Source: Chitinophaga jiangningensis
GTDB taxonomy: Bacteria; Bacteroidota; Bacteroidia; Chitinophagales; Chitinophagaceae
Assembly (NCBI RefSeq): GCF_900142605.1
Contig: NZ_FRBL01000002.1
Location: 739,840-803,839 of the forward strand
DNA length: 64,000 nucleotides
Reading direction: 5' to 3'
A model generated the notes under the pieces. It did no database searches and had not been told where the DNA came from. It saw only the letters and a list, made by a program, of their open reading frames with translations. Every line of letters starts with the position of its first letter. Positions within the stretch are counted from its first letter, which is position 1. Shown in pieces: positions 17,049 through 24,623 of this stretch. Position numbers and translations under genes: made by a program.

Positions 17049-17170
17049 TGGGGGGAGGCCTGCGGCCTCACCGCCGGCCGGGAAAAACGCCGGGTGGCGT
17101 AACGAACGGCCCGGTGCCAGCCGGAAATATCCGGTGGCAGGAACCTTCCCCACGCTGCCAGCGCGTAAGA

Positions 17171-17355
17171 CGTGTACAACGCGTGCGACGCGTGCAATGT
17201 GTACAACGCGCGCCCCATTCAACGCGTGCGACCTGTGCGACGTGTGCAACGCGTGCGACCCATGCAACGCGTGCGACCTGTGCGGAGTGTGCGACCTGTG
17301 CGGAGTGTGCAACGTGTGCGACCCATGCAACCCGTGCGACCTGTGCGGCGTGTGT
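17171..17355. repeat. Degenerate 9-bp tandem repeat array (TGCRACSYG-like)
   Basis: About 20 units of nine bases run head to tail. The cleanest part, from 17227 onward, reads as units such as TGCGACCTG, TGCGACGTG, TGCAACGCG, TGCGACCCA and TGCGGAGTG. One plus-strand frame would give Cys-X-X triplets (CDL, CNA, CDP, CGV) and the minus strand His-rich triplets. A few units at the 5' end are disrupted (CGCCCCATT). A repeat origin by slippage is the simplest reading. Confidence 0.85.
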
Positions 17356-17383
17356 TTAGCCAGTACCCAGGTCCTGACTAAAC

Positions 17384-17414
17384 ACAAAAAAAGAGAGGGC
17401 CCACAAGCCCTCTC
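17384..17414 (-). terminator. Rho-independent terminator after the small minus-strand gene
   Basis: The 8-bp stem GAGAGGGC / GCCCTCTC (17393-17414) with a 6-nt loop is followed on the minus strand by seven U. It lies about 33 bases past the stop of the 82-residue gene and ends the methyltransferase transcript. Confidence 0.85.
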
Positions 17415-17446
17415 CAATAGTTTTCAATAAAAATATTCTGATTAAA

Positions 17447-17695
17447 TCAGACAGCTTCCGCCATCTGTGAGCTGAGGTACATGCGTGCGTAACGGCAGGC
17501 ATTCCATTCAGCAGTCGTGCAGTCCAGTGGAGACACCTCATCCAATGCGGATTGTAATTGCTCCAATGATGCAGCCTTGTTTGATTCAGACAGATCACCT
17601 ACAGCATTCTGGATGATTTGTTCTACTTCGGCGATGCTTTCACCTTTCTTAAGTTGACTCATTATCATCGGGATATTTCCTTCTGCTTTCATCAT
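17447..17695 (-). CDS. Small helical protein of unknown function
   Basis: This 82-residue protein begins MMKAEGNIPMIMSQLKKGES (a second ATG follows at once). I do not recognise it. It looks mostly alpha-helical and acidic, with a low-complexity Glu/Ser/Leu middle and two cysteines eight residues apart near the C-terminus (CTTAEWNAC). There is no signal peptide or membrane segment. It lies 23 bases after the methyltransferase stop on the same strand and just before a good terminator, so it is the last gene of a two-gene transcript. A real gene is likely from this placement. A structural or substrate role for the methyltransferase is possible but unsupported. Confidence 0.6.
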   Translation of the reverse strand: MMKAEGNIPMIMSQLKKGESIAEVEQIIQNAVGDLSESNKAASLEQLQSALDEVSPLDCTTAEWNACRYARMYLSSQMAEAV

Positions 17696-17718
17696 GCTTT
17701 TGTTTATCGCTTATCAAA

Positions 17719-18339
17719 TTATTTTTTAATATACATCTTCAAGAGAGTGTCTACTGAGCAATCCACCAGGTGATAGGCAGGTGGCACTTCATCCCCGAGA
17801 CTATGAAAAGTCACCAGTCGCGTACCTGAAGGTTTTGCATCCAGGACTTTAAACAGGTACTTACAATAGTAGACGTATAAGCTCTGTGAATATTCTATTT
17901 TATGATCTATTCTGTCCTGGTGGTCAAGATTCTCGAAAAAAGCGTTGTAAAAGTAGAAATTATCATAATCATCCATGTCCAGATGAGTAAAGTTTCCGTG
18001 AATAAAATCTACATTAAATTTTCCTGTCATATTTCGGGCGTCCATGGCAAGGTCATACAACTCTTCCCGTTGTTCCACTCCGAAAAATAAGGCGTCCGGA
18101 TTATAATGGCCGCCTACCAGGCAAAATTTCCCTACACCACTGCCAATGTCCAAAATTCGCTTTCCTGGTGCATTTGCAAGAAACCGGGCCGAAGCCTTTG
18201 CTACCCCCAGTGGTGTCCAGTGTCGCCTGGATAAACGTTGTATGCGCTCAGGATACAGCCAGTCAAATGCCCCGTCATTTAAAAAACAGTTAGGCTTAAC
18301 CAATCGCTCACTCAAGCCAAAGCCTGTTGATAATTCCAT
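17719..18339 (-). CDS. Class I SAM-dependent methyltransferase
   Basis: This 206-residue protein contains the class I glycine-rich SAM motif RILDIGSGVGKFCLVG near residue 60-75. An acidic residue in FFGVEQREELYDLAMDARN follows at the end of beta-2, then VDFIHGNFTHLDMDDYDNFYFYNAFFEN covering motifs II-IV. This resembles small cytoplasmic methyltransferases whose substrate is not fixed by sequence, and parts recall the DOT1-like region. The ATG at 18339 abuts an 18-bp palindrome that carries a -7 box on each strand, so the message may be leaderless. It is co-transcribed with the 82-residue gene and divergent from a Crp/Fnr regulator gene. Confidence 0.82.
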   Translation of the reverse strand: MELSTGFGLSERLVKPNCFLNDGAFDWLYPERIQRLSRRHWTPLGVAKASARFLANAPGKRILDIGSGVGKFCLVGGHYNPDALFFGVEQREELYDLAMDARNMTGKFNVDFIHGNFTHLDMDDYDNFYFYNAFFENLDHQDRIDHKIEYSQSLYVYYCKYLFKVLDAKPSGTRLVTFHSLGDEVPPAYHLVDCSVDTLLKMYIKK

Positions 18340-18341
18340 CC

Positions 18342-18359
18342 TGCAAAGTTAACTTTGCA
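18342..18359. promoter_or_regulatory. 18-bp perfect palindrome carrying a -7 box on both strands
   Basis: TGCAAAGTT and its exact complement AACTTTGCA abut to give a palindrome in which each strand reads TAACTTTG, a perfect TAnnTTTG. On the plus strand (18350-18357) it is 58 bases before the Crp/Fnr ATG. On the minus strand (18351-18344) it is only 4 bases before the methyltransferase ATG. Confidence 0.65.
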
Positions 18360-18373
18360 TTTAACCTGTTGCG

Positions 18374-18387
18374 TTGATAAAAATCAA
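18374..18387. promoter_or_regulatory. Perfect FNR-type binding site (TTGAT-N4-ATCAA)
   Basis: The sequence TTGATAAAAATCAA matches the FNR/ANR/DNR consensus at all ten specified positions. It lies between the palindromic promoter and the Crp/Fnr gene. Relative to the predicted starts it would be near +17 for the crp-like gene (repressing position) and near -42 for the methyltransferase gene (classical activating position). Confidence 0.65.
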
Positions 18388-18415
18388 TTTTTCAGGTTTT
18401 GGTATAATCGTGCGT

Positions 18416-19126
18416 ATGAGCTTAACTGGCATTTTTCCGATAGACAAATGGAATTTCAGGTCGCAATCGATCTTCCTGAACTTACCCGATGAAGAGTACG
18501 AACTCCTCTGTGCAAACCAGCAGGAGCAAGTGTTTGAGCAGGGTGAAATCATTTTCCGCGAAGGCGGAATTCCCTCCGGTATATACTTTATTAAATATGG
18601 TAAAATAAAGAAATATAAGGCCGATAAAGATGGACGGGAACAAATAATTTATGTGGCAAATACTGGCGAAATAATCGGTTATCATGCCATTCTGGGGGAT
18701 GATCGCTACCCCGATTCTGCGGCTGCCCTGGAAGATTGCCTGCTGAAATTTGTGCCAAAAGAAGATTTTCTGGCCGCATTACAACAATCTCCCATACTTA
18801 CCCAGCGGCTGCTCAAGGCGCTAAGTCATGAGTTCGCCGTGCTGAGCAACACGATCTCCGTATTTGCCCAGCGCTCCGTAAAGGAACGACTCGCCATCGC
18901 CCTTATCGTATTACGGGAGAAATATAAAGATGACAGCGCACCCGGCGAAGAAGTGACCATAAATATCTCCCGTACTGACCTGGCAAACATTGTGGGCACT
19001 GCGAAAGAAAATGTAGTCCGCTTCCTCAAAGAATTTAAAGAGCAACAGCTCATTCACACCGCCGGCAGAAAAATCCATATCATCGATATCAAAAAACTAA
19101 TTGAGATATCGAATTATGTTTCCTGA
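18416..19126 (+). CDS. Crp/Fnr family transcriptional regulator
   Basis: The ATG at 18416 gives 236 residues (MSLTGIFPIDKWNFRS). An in-frame TTG at 18374 would place the start inside the FNR-type box and is rejected. Residues about 20-135 form the cyclic-nucleotide-binding-like beta-roll (FREGGIPSGIYFIKYGKIKK, then GEIIGYHAILGD). Residues 170-236 hold the winged HTH, with ISRTDLANIVGTAKENVVR as HTH; the recognition helix keeps the Glu and Arg (KENVVRFLKEF) that read TTGAT in FNR. The N-terminal cysteine cluster of FNR is absent, so it is not an Fe-S oxygen sensor of that type. Convergent with the quinone oxidoreductase gene. Autoregulation through the upstream box is inferred. Confidence 0.9.
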   Translation: MSLTGIFPIDKWNFRSQSIFLNLPDEEYELLCANQQEQVFEQGEIIFREGGIPSGIYFIKYGKIKKYKADKDGREQIIYVANTGEIIGYHAILGDDRYPDSAAALEDCLLKFVPKEDFLAALQQSPILTQRLLKALSHEFAVLSNTISVFAQRSVKERLAIALIVLREKYKDDSAPGEEVTINISRTDLANIVGTAKENVVRFLKEFKEQQLIHTAGRKIHIIDIKKLIEISNYVS

Positions 19127-19146
19127 AAATGAGTCGTAAACACATA

Positions 19147-20124
19147 TCAATCTTTCAACACTTGTAGTACTATTTTTCCGATATGCTCACTGCTTTCCAT
19201 CAAAGTATGGGCAGCAGGAGCTTCTGCCAGCGGAAATACCTGACTCACTACCGGCTTGAATTTACCTGCGGCGATAACCGGCCATACCTGCTCCCTGATC
19301 TCCTTCGTAAGCGCCGCTTTAAACGCCAGGTCCCTGTTCCGCAAAGTACTTCCCGTGATTGTGAGGCGCTTCTGCATCACCGCCAGCGCGTCGAGGGTAT
19401 CTTTTGCACCCCGCATCACATTGATGAATACCAGTCGACCGTCCACATTCAGCAAATGAATATTTTTATGGATGTAATCACCACCGATCATATCCAGGAT
19501 CACATCCACGCCCTCCGGCTTTAACCGTGTTTCAAAATCTTCTGTGCGGTAATTCACACATATGCTTGCGCCCAATTCCAAACAGGCTGCGCATTTGGTA
19601 TCCGTGCCCGCTGTGGCAAACACCTTAGCGCCAAAGGCTTTAGCCAGCTGAATAGCGGTAATGCCTATGCCACTGCTGCCTCCATGAACAAGGAAATGTT
19701 CGCCGGGCTGGAGTTTCCCACGCTGAAACACATTGTGCCAAACCGTATACACCGTTTCAGGTAATGTACATGCCTGTATGAAATCCCACCCATCTGGAAC
19801 CGGCAAACACTGCCCTACGGGCGCTACCGCATATTCTGCATAGCCTCCGCCTGCCAGCAAAGCACATACTTTATCCCCGATTTTCCAGTCGCGCACATCT
19901 GCCCCTATCGCCTCAATTTCGCCGGCCACCTCCAGTCCCGGAATATCCACCGGCGCCCCCGGCGGCGCTGCATAGTTACCTTTGCGCTGTGCCACGTCCG
20001 GACGGTTTACACCCGCAGCATGTACCTTTATTAACACTTCCCCTGTCCCCGGCTTCGGTGTGTCTCTCTCCATCAAATGCATGACCGATGGCGCACCTGG
20101 CTGTACAATAATAATTGCCTGCAT
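19147..20124 (-). CDS. NAD(P)H-quinone oxidoreductase, zinc-independent MDR family
   Basis: This 325-residue medium-chain reductase has the GroES-like N-terminal part (GTGEVLIKVHAAGVNRPDVAQ near 26-46) and PGLEVAGEIEAIG. The nucleotide-binding HGGSSGIGITAIQLAKAFGA lies near 147-166. The catalytic zinc ligands of alcohol dehydrogenases are missing, as in QOR/PIG3-type proteins, which reduce quinones or related electrophiles with NADPH. It is divergent from the universal stress protein gene and convergent with the Crp/Fnr regulator gene, so it sits inside a redox-stress neighbourhood. The ATG at 20124 matches the family N-terminus (MQAIIIVQPG). Exact substrate unknown. Confidence 0.9.
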   Translation of the reverse strand: MQAIIIVQPGAPSVMHLMERDTPKPGTGEVLIKVHAAGVNRPDVAQRKGNYAAPPGAPVDIPGLEVAGEIEAIGADVRDWKIGDKVCALLAGGGYAEYAVAPVGQCLPVPDGWDFIQACTLPETVYTVWHNVFQRGKLQPGEHFLVHGGSSGIGITAIQLAKAFGAKVFATAGTDTKCAACLELGASICVNYRTEDFETRLKPEGVDVILDMIGGDYIHKNIHLLNVDGRLVFINVMRGAKDTLDALAVMQKRLTITGSTLRNRDLAFKAALTKEIREQVWPVIAAGKFKPVVSQVFPLAEAPAAHTLMESSEHIGKIVLQVLKD

Positions 20125-20186
20125 AACATATTTTTTGTAAGTTGAATGTAATTAAGCATCCCAACAAACTGCTCTCAACATAAATA

Positions 20187-20203
20187 ACCACAAAAATTGT
20201 GGT
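20187..20203. promoter_or_regulatory. 17-bp inverted repeat in the oxidoreductase/Usp divergent region
   Basis: ACCACAA-AAA-TTGTGGT is a 7-bp-arm inverted repeat 63 bases upstream of the oxidoreductase ATG and 92 bases upstream of the Usp ATG. It could be an operator serving either gene; no regulator can be assigned. Confidence 0.35.
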
Positions 20204-20295
20204 ATTTCTTTTGATCAAGCTATCACACCCGTTATATTCGTAACAACCATAACGCTATTCGATTGTTCTTTCATTAAAGTAAATATCTTCATCTT

Positions 20296-21120
20296 ATGCA
20301 AACTATTCTGGCATTAACCGATTTTTCTGACACAGCGTTCCATGCGGCTGAATATGCCAGCTTTCTGGCTAAACACTATAAAACCCAGCAATTAATCCTC
20401 TTAAACAGCTACTTCCTGAATCCTACCGCGCTGGCAAATCAACCCGTTGTAGCCTTTAGCTTGCCGGATATTAAGGAAGAAAGCGAAAAACTAATCGCAC
20501 AATGGCAAACAGAAATGAGCGTGATCACCGGCGAAAATACCAAGGTGCACGGTATCACCTCCAACCTGCCCATCAACGAAGTGATTGAGCAACTTACCGC
20601 AGAAGAAGATGTACGCTGCGTGGTAATGGGCATGAAAGGTAAATCCAACCTGGAAAAAGTACTGGTAGGAAGCACCGCCATCCGCACCATGAACAGCACC
20701 AACATTCCCCTACTGCTCATACCCGCAGATGCCCCAATTACTATTCCTAAAAAAATAGTACTGGCAGTAGACCTGGAAATTTTTCAGGTTGCTGAAAAAT
20801 CACAGCTCACAAGAGTATTGGATCTCTTCCAGGCACAAATACTGGTGATTAACATAGCAAAAAATGAAAGATACCAGACAGAACTGAGAGATGAAATCCA
20901 GCAGCTGCATGAACTACTCGATCCCTATAACGTAGAATATACCTACAGCACCCATCGCGACGTTGCAAAAAGCATCAGCGAATTTGCCCAGAACAACAGT
21001 GCAGACATGATTATTACCATTCACAGGAAAAATAACAGCGTACTCTCCTTCTTCCAGAAAAGCATTACCCAGAAACTGGCCTGGAACAGTAACATCCCAT
21101 TAATGGTGCTCCCTAAGTAA
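20296..21120 (+). CDS. Universal stress protein with two UspA domains
   Basis: The 274-residue protein consists of two Usp folds in tandem (about 1-140 and 150-274). The first has a complete ATP-binding signature of the G-2X-G-9X-G-S/T type in GMKGKSNLEKVLVGST; the second (IHRKNNSVLSFFQKSITQKL) has lost it. Tandem Usp proteins in Bacteroidota commonly sit with redox and energy-stress regulators. The gene ends 4 bases before the start of a cNMP-domain histidine kinase and is followed by its fused response regulator, so the three probably form an operon. Function beyond stress survival and ATP binding is not known. Confidence 0.9.
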   Translation: MQTILALTDFSDTAFHAAEYASFLAKHYKTQQLILLNSYFLNPTALANQPVVAFSLPDIKEESEKLIAQWQTEMSVITGENTKVHGITSNLPINEVIEQLTAEEDVRCVVMGMKGKSNLEKVLVGSTAIRTMNSTNIPLLLIPADAPITIPKKIVLAVDLEIFQVAEKSQLTRVLDLFQAQILVINIAKNERYQTELRDEIQQLHELLDPYNVEYTYSTHRDVAKSISEFAQNNSADMIITIHRKNNSVLSFFQKSITQKLAWNSNIPLMVLPK

Positions 21121-21124
21121 AAAT

Positions 21125-22531
21125 ATGCTAATGACAACAGTAACCGCCGACTGGCTGCAAACCGTTGACGCGCTTAAAGAAGTACCGGTCAGTCAGCTCC
21201 AATGGTTCATTGATAACAGCGAACATCACCACTATCCCGTTGGCAGTACCTGGTTTAAAGCTGGTGACGCCGTTCCCGGAACACATATCGTGATTTCAGG
21301 CCGCGCTAAACTATACCTGCAACAACACAACGATATGGTGGAACTGATGACACTGGAACCACAGTCCATCACCGGCTACCTGCCCTTTTCCCGGATGACC
21401 AAAGCCGCCGCCAGCTGCGAGATAATGGAAGATATGCAGGTGCTCACCTTCCCCCGGGAAAAAATCGATGACCTGATCCATCAACATTTTGAACTCACGC
21501 AGGCACTGGTACATGTGATGACCAGCCGCGTGCGCGATTTTACCAGTCTGCAACAGCAAAGCGAAAAAATGATGGCATTGGGCAAGCTCTCCGCCGGACT
21601 TACCCATGAACTGAATAACCCCGCATCCGCCGTGCTGCGCGGCGCCAGAAGTCTTAAACAACACCTGCAACTGGTACCGGATGTGTTTAAAGCACTGATG
21701 AACCTTCAGCTGACGGAAGCACAGGTAGATGCGATCAACTGCATTATGTTTGAAGTGATCCACCAGGGTCCGCCACCGCCCATGGGCATGCTGGAACGCA
21801 GTGATAAAACGGATGAGCTGCTGGATATACTCGACAAATACAAGGTGGAGAATGCAATGGACATCGCGGAAAACATGGTAGATTTCGGGTTTTCTGAGGT
21901 ACATATCGAACAATTCAGAAAACATATTGCTGATAAAGCCGTTTCACCAGTACTGAACTGGATCAACACCAACCTGGTAACGGAGAAAATGGTAACAGAC
22001 ATTGAAGAGGCAGCCTCCCGGATCAGTAAACTGGTGGACTCGGTGAAATCGTTTACGCACATGGATCAGGGGCAGGATAAATCCTGGATAGATATCCATA
22101 CCGGACTGCAAAGCACGCTCAATATGCTGGAATACAAACTCCGTAAAGGTAATATCGAAGTTACCCGTAACTTTGATACCAGCTTACCGCAGGTCAGTGC
22201 TTTCGCAGGAGAGCTAAACCAGGTATGGACCAATATTATCGATAATGCTATTGATGCCATGGAACCTAACGGCAAAGGGCATCTTACCGTGACTACCGCC
22301 ATGGATGGCAAATGCCTGGCCGTGAAAATTACCGACAACGGCCCTGGCATCTCACCGGAAATAAAAGACAAAATATTTGACCCTTTCTTTACTACCAAAG
22401 ACATTGGAAAAGGAACCGGAATGGGACTTGATATTGTAGCACAAATTATCCGCCACCATCGTGGCCATCAAAAAGTAAACAGTGAGCCGGGCAATACTAC
22501 CTTCACGGTATTACTACCGCTGCACGACTAA
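21125..22531 (+). CDS. Histidine kinase with N-terminal cyclic-nucleotide-binding-like domain
   Basis: This 468-residue soluble kinase has no membrane segment. Residues about 15-130 form a Crp-like beta-roll (STWFKAGDAVPGTHIVISGR near 41-60). The dimerisation box LSAGLTHELNNPASAVLRG carries the phospho-accepting His161. The ATPase domain has the N box (WTNIIDNAIDAM), G1 box (ITDNGPGISPE) and G2 box (GKGTGMGLDIVAQI). The next gene, 6 bases downstream, encodes a receiver fused to a thioredoxin-reductase-like protein, the presumed phosphorylation target. This looks like an intracellular redox or nucleotide-sensing two-component system. A second ATG two codons downstream is an alternative start. 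Confidence 0.92.
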   Translation: MLMTTVTADWLQTVDALKEVPVSQLQWFIDNSEHHHYPVGSTWFKAGDAVPGTHIVISGRAKLYLQQHNDMVELMTLEPQSITGYLPFSRMTKAAASCEIMEDMQVLTFPREKIDDLIHQHFELTQALVHVMTSRVRDFTSLQQQSEKMMALGKLSAGLTHELNNPASAVLRGARSLKQHLQLVPDVFKALMNLQLTEAQVDAINCIMFEVIHQGPPPPMGMLERSDKTDELLDILDKYKVENAMDIAENMVDFGFSEVHIEQFRKHIADKAVSPVLNWINTNLVTEKMVTDIEEAASRISKLVDSVKSFTHMDQGQDKSWIDIHTGLQSTLNMLEYKLRKGNIEVTRNFDTSLPQVSAFAGELNQVWTNIIDNAIDAMEPNGKGHLTVTTAMDGKCLAVKITDNGPGISPEIKDKIFDPFFTTKDIGKGTGMGLDIVAQIIRHHRGHQKVNSEPGNTTFTVLLPLHD

Positions 22532-22537
22532 CAAATA

Positions 22538-24217
22538 ATGCTGAAACCTGACATGAGCCTCCCGATTATTCTTTGTATTGACGACGACCCACAGGTGCTG
22601 CGGGCGATAGTACGCGATCTGAAAAGTAAATATCGCGAACAGTATCGCATTATCAGTACCGCTTCTGTAAAGGAAGCCAGGGAAAGTTTGACTGAACTGA
22701 AAAACAAAGGCGAAACCATCGCCATGTTTATATCCGACCAGCGCATGCCCGAAATGGATGGTGTGAGCTACCTGGAATACGCCCGTAAATTTTACCCGGA
22801 AGCCAAGCGGGTACTGCTCACCGCCTACTCTGATACCGACGCGGCTATCCGTGCGATCAACAAGGCACAGCTGGATTATTACCTGGTGAAACCCTGGGAC
22901 CCACCTGAAGAAAAGCTTTATCCAGTACTGGATGAACTATTGGACGAATGGCAGCACAGCTATCGTCCTGCCTTCAAAGGCATCAAGGTGGCCGGCTATC
23001 AATACTCCCAGAAATCCCATACCATCAAGGATTTCCTGGCAGGCAACCTGATTCCTTACCAGTGGCTGGATATACAAACATCCGAAGAGGCACAGCAACT
23101 GCTGCAACTCAACCAGCTTACGGCAAAAGAGTTGCCACTGGTTTTTTTTGAAGATGGCAACTGGCTATCAAACCCTGGTATCCAGGAACTGGCAAAGAAA
23201 GTAGGGCTTAACCCACAGGTGAAACACGACGTGTATGATGTGGTAATCATCGGCGCAGGCCCTGCAGGCTTAGCAGCCGGCGTATACGGCGCCTCGGAAG
23301 GATTAAAAACACTATTGATTGAGAGGCGGGCCCCTGGCGGCCAGGCGGGCACCAGTAGTCGCATAGAAAACTACCTGGGCTTTCCCACTGGCCTCAGCGG
23401 TGCAGAGCTTACCCGCAGAGCCATTACACAGGCTACCCGCCTTGGCACTGAATTTATCACACCGCAGTCTGTATCCAGTATAGAACAGATAGACGGCTAT
23501 AATAAAATTAACCTGGAAGATGGCAGCTCGGTAAATACCCGCAGCATTATCATCACAACCGGTGTGGATTATCGCACCCTGGATACGAAAGGCCTCTCCA
23601 ACTTCACCGGCGCAGGCGTATACTACGGTGCCGCTATGACAGAAGCCACCGCCTGTATGGGCGGCGATGTATACATCGTTGGTGGCGGCAACTCCGCCGG
23701 CCAGGCAGCTATGTACCTTTCCAAGTTTGCCCGTAAGGTGATCATCCTTATCCGCAAGCCTGACCTCACCAGTACCATGTCCGCCTACCTGATTGATCAG
23801 ATCAATGACACCCCTAACATTGAAGTACAGGGTAAATCAGAAGTGACAGAAGCCACAGGTGGCGACAGGCTCGAACAACTCGTGATCAGCAACATCAACA
23901 CCGGTGAATCAGCCACCGTGGATGCTGTGGCGTTGTTTATATTCATTGGCGCCAAGCCCATTACAGACTGGATCTCCCTCAATATCATCCGCGATGAAAA
24001 AGGCTTTATTGAAACCGGCAATGAGTTGAAAAATTACAATGATTTCCGTAGCATCTGGAAGCAGAGTCGGGATCCGTATTTGCTGGAAACCAGCTGTCCT
24101 GGTATATTTGCTGCCGGTGATGTGCGGGCGAAAGCGATGAATCGTGTAGCCGCTGCGGTTGGCGAGGGGTCAATGGCGATTAGCTTTGTGCATAAGTATT
24201 TAGCGGAGGTGAAATAA
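22538..24217 (+). CDS. Fused response regulator / thioredoxin-reductase-like flavoprotein
   Basis: The 559-residue protein has three parts. Residues 8-140 are a receiver domain (IDDDPQ, phospho-acceptor Asp67 in SDQRMPEMDG, Lys118 in VKPW). Residues 145-225 are a glutaredoxin-like fold with SQKS (157-160) where a CxxC would be, then PYQWLDI and LPLVFFEDG. Residues 232-559 are a thioredoxin-reductase-like flavoenzyme with GAGPAGLAAG for FAD, GGGNSAGQA for NAD(P)H, and FAAGDVR near the end. The reductase redox pair is absent: the usual CATC site reads AMTEATAC, leaving only Cys373. Phosphorylation by the upstream kinase presumably controls a flavin reaction rather than DNA binding. Such fusions occur in other bacteria; their substrate is unknown to me. 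Confidence 0.92.
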   Translation: MLKPDMSLPIILCIDDDPQVLRAIVRDLKSKYREQYRIISTASVKEARESLTELKNKGETIAMFISDQRMPEMDGVSYLEYARKFYPEAKRVLLTAYSDTDAAIRAINKAQLDYYLVKPWDPPEEKLYPVLDELLDEWQHSYRPAFKGIKVAGYQYSQKSHTIKDFLAGNLIPYQWLDIQTSEEAQQLLQLNQLTAKELPLVFFEDGNWLSNPGIQELAKKVGLNPQVKHDVYDVVIIGAGPAGLAAGVYGASEGLKTLLIERRAPGGQAGTSSRIENYLGFPTGLSGAELTRRAITQATRLGTEFITPQSVSSIEQIDGYNKINLEDGSSVNTRSIIITTGVDYRTLDTKGLSNFTGAGVYYGAAMTEATACMGGDVYIVGGGNSAGQAAMYLSKFARKVIILIRKPDLTSTMSAYLIDQINDTPNIEVQGKSEVTEATGGDRLEQLVISNINTGESATVDAVALFIFIGAKPITDWISLNIIRDEKGFIETGNELKNYNDFRSIWKQSRDPYLLETSCPGIFAAGDVRAKAMNRVAAAVGEGSMAISFVHKYLAEVK

Positions 24218-24245
24218 TATTGCTGAAGACTTTACATGTTGGAAA

Positions 24246-24280
24246 CAGCCGGCACGCTTCATGCCGGCTGTTTTCATTTT
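24246..24280 (+). terminator. Rho-independent terminator of the Usp-kinase-regulator operon
   Basis: The stem CAGCCGGCA / TGCCGGCTG (extended by AA/TT pairs) with a 7-nt loop is followed by TTTTCATTTT, about 30 bases after the fusion gene stop. Confidence 0.9.
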
Positions 24281-24623
24281 CCAAAAACAATACGACTAGT
24301 CACTGCTATTTTTCAGCATCGTATATCCATTACCGTTATCACTTTTATTTTTTCGGGGAGATGAAATATTCCAACGCATAGCCCACATAATAATGGGTAA
24401 GCACCCAAATCTTCAGTTACTCATCCGGTATTCGTGCCAGACGAGTGACTTACAGGAGATTATTGCCGCCTAATCCGCCATGGTACCAACTATGAATTAA
24501 AATAGTTAATCCCGGATCAATTCACTACCTTTATCCAACCACCATATCCGTAATAGAGAATTTACGATTAATCGAAAATACCTGGTATCAAGTAAACCCG
24601 GCGCTAAAACAAAATAATAAACC
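24281..24623. other. Intergenic region upstream of the lone receiver gene
   Basis: No open frame of note is present. A TACCTTTA -7-like box at 24526-24533 lies about 90 bases before the receiver ATG and is the only promoter candidate I can point to. No repeat or RNA gene is recognisable. Confidence 0.5.

Larger units (their letters stand above)
17002..17446. other. Gene-free G+C-rich intergenic region with palindrome and tandem repeats
   Basis: Between the AraC stop and the small minus-strand gene there is no convincing gene. The region holds an 18-bp-stem palindrome (17010-17048), a smaller GAGGCC-TGC-GGCCTC palindrome (17055-17069), a 9-bp repeat array (17171-17355), and a minus-strand terminator at 17384-17414. 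Open frames here are by-products of the 9-bp periodicity. Confidence 0.7.

Noticed and set aside
17038..17430. 130-residue frame with many CxxC motifs over the tandem repeat region
   Set aside because: It exists in several frames and both strands because the repeat unit is a multiple of three. There is no credible start context, and it runs through a palindrome and a terminator of the opposite strand. Kept only as a repeat feature and a finding.
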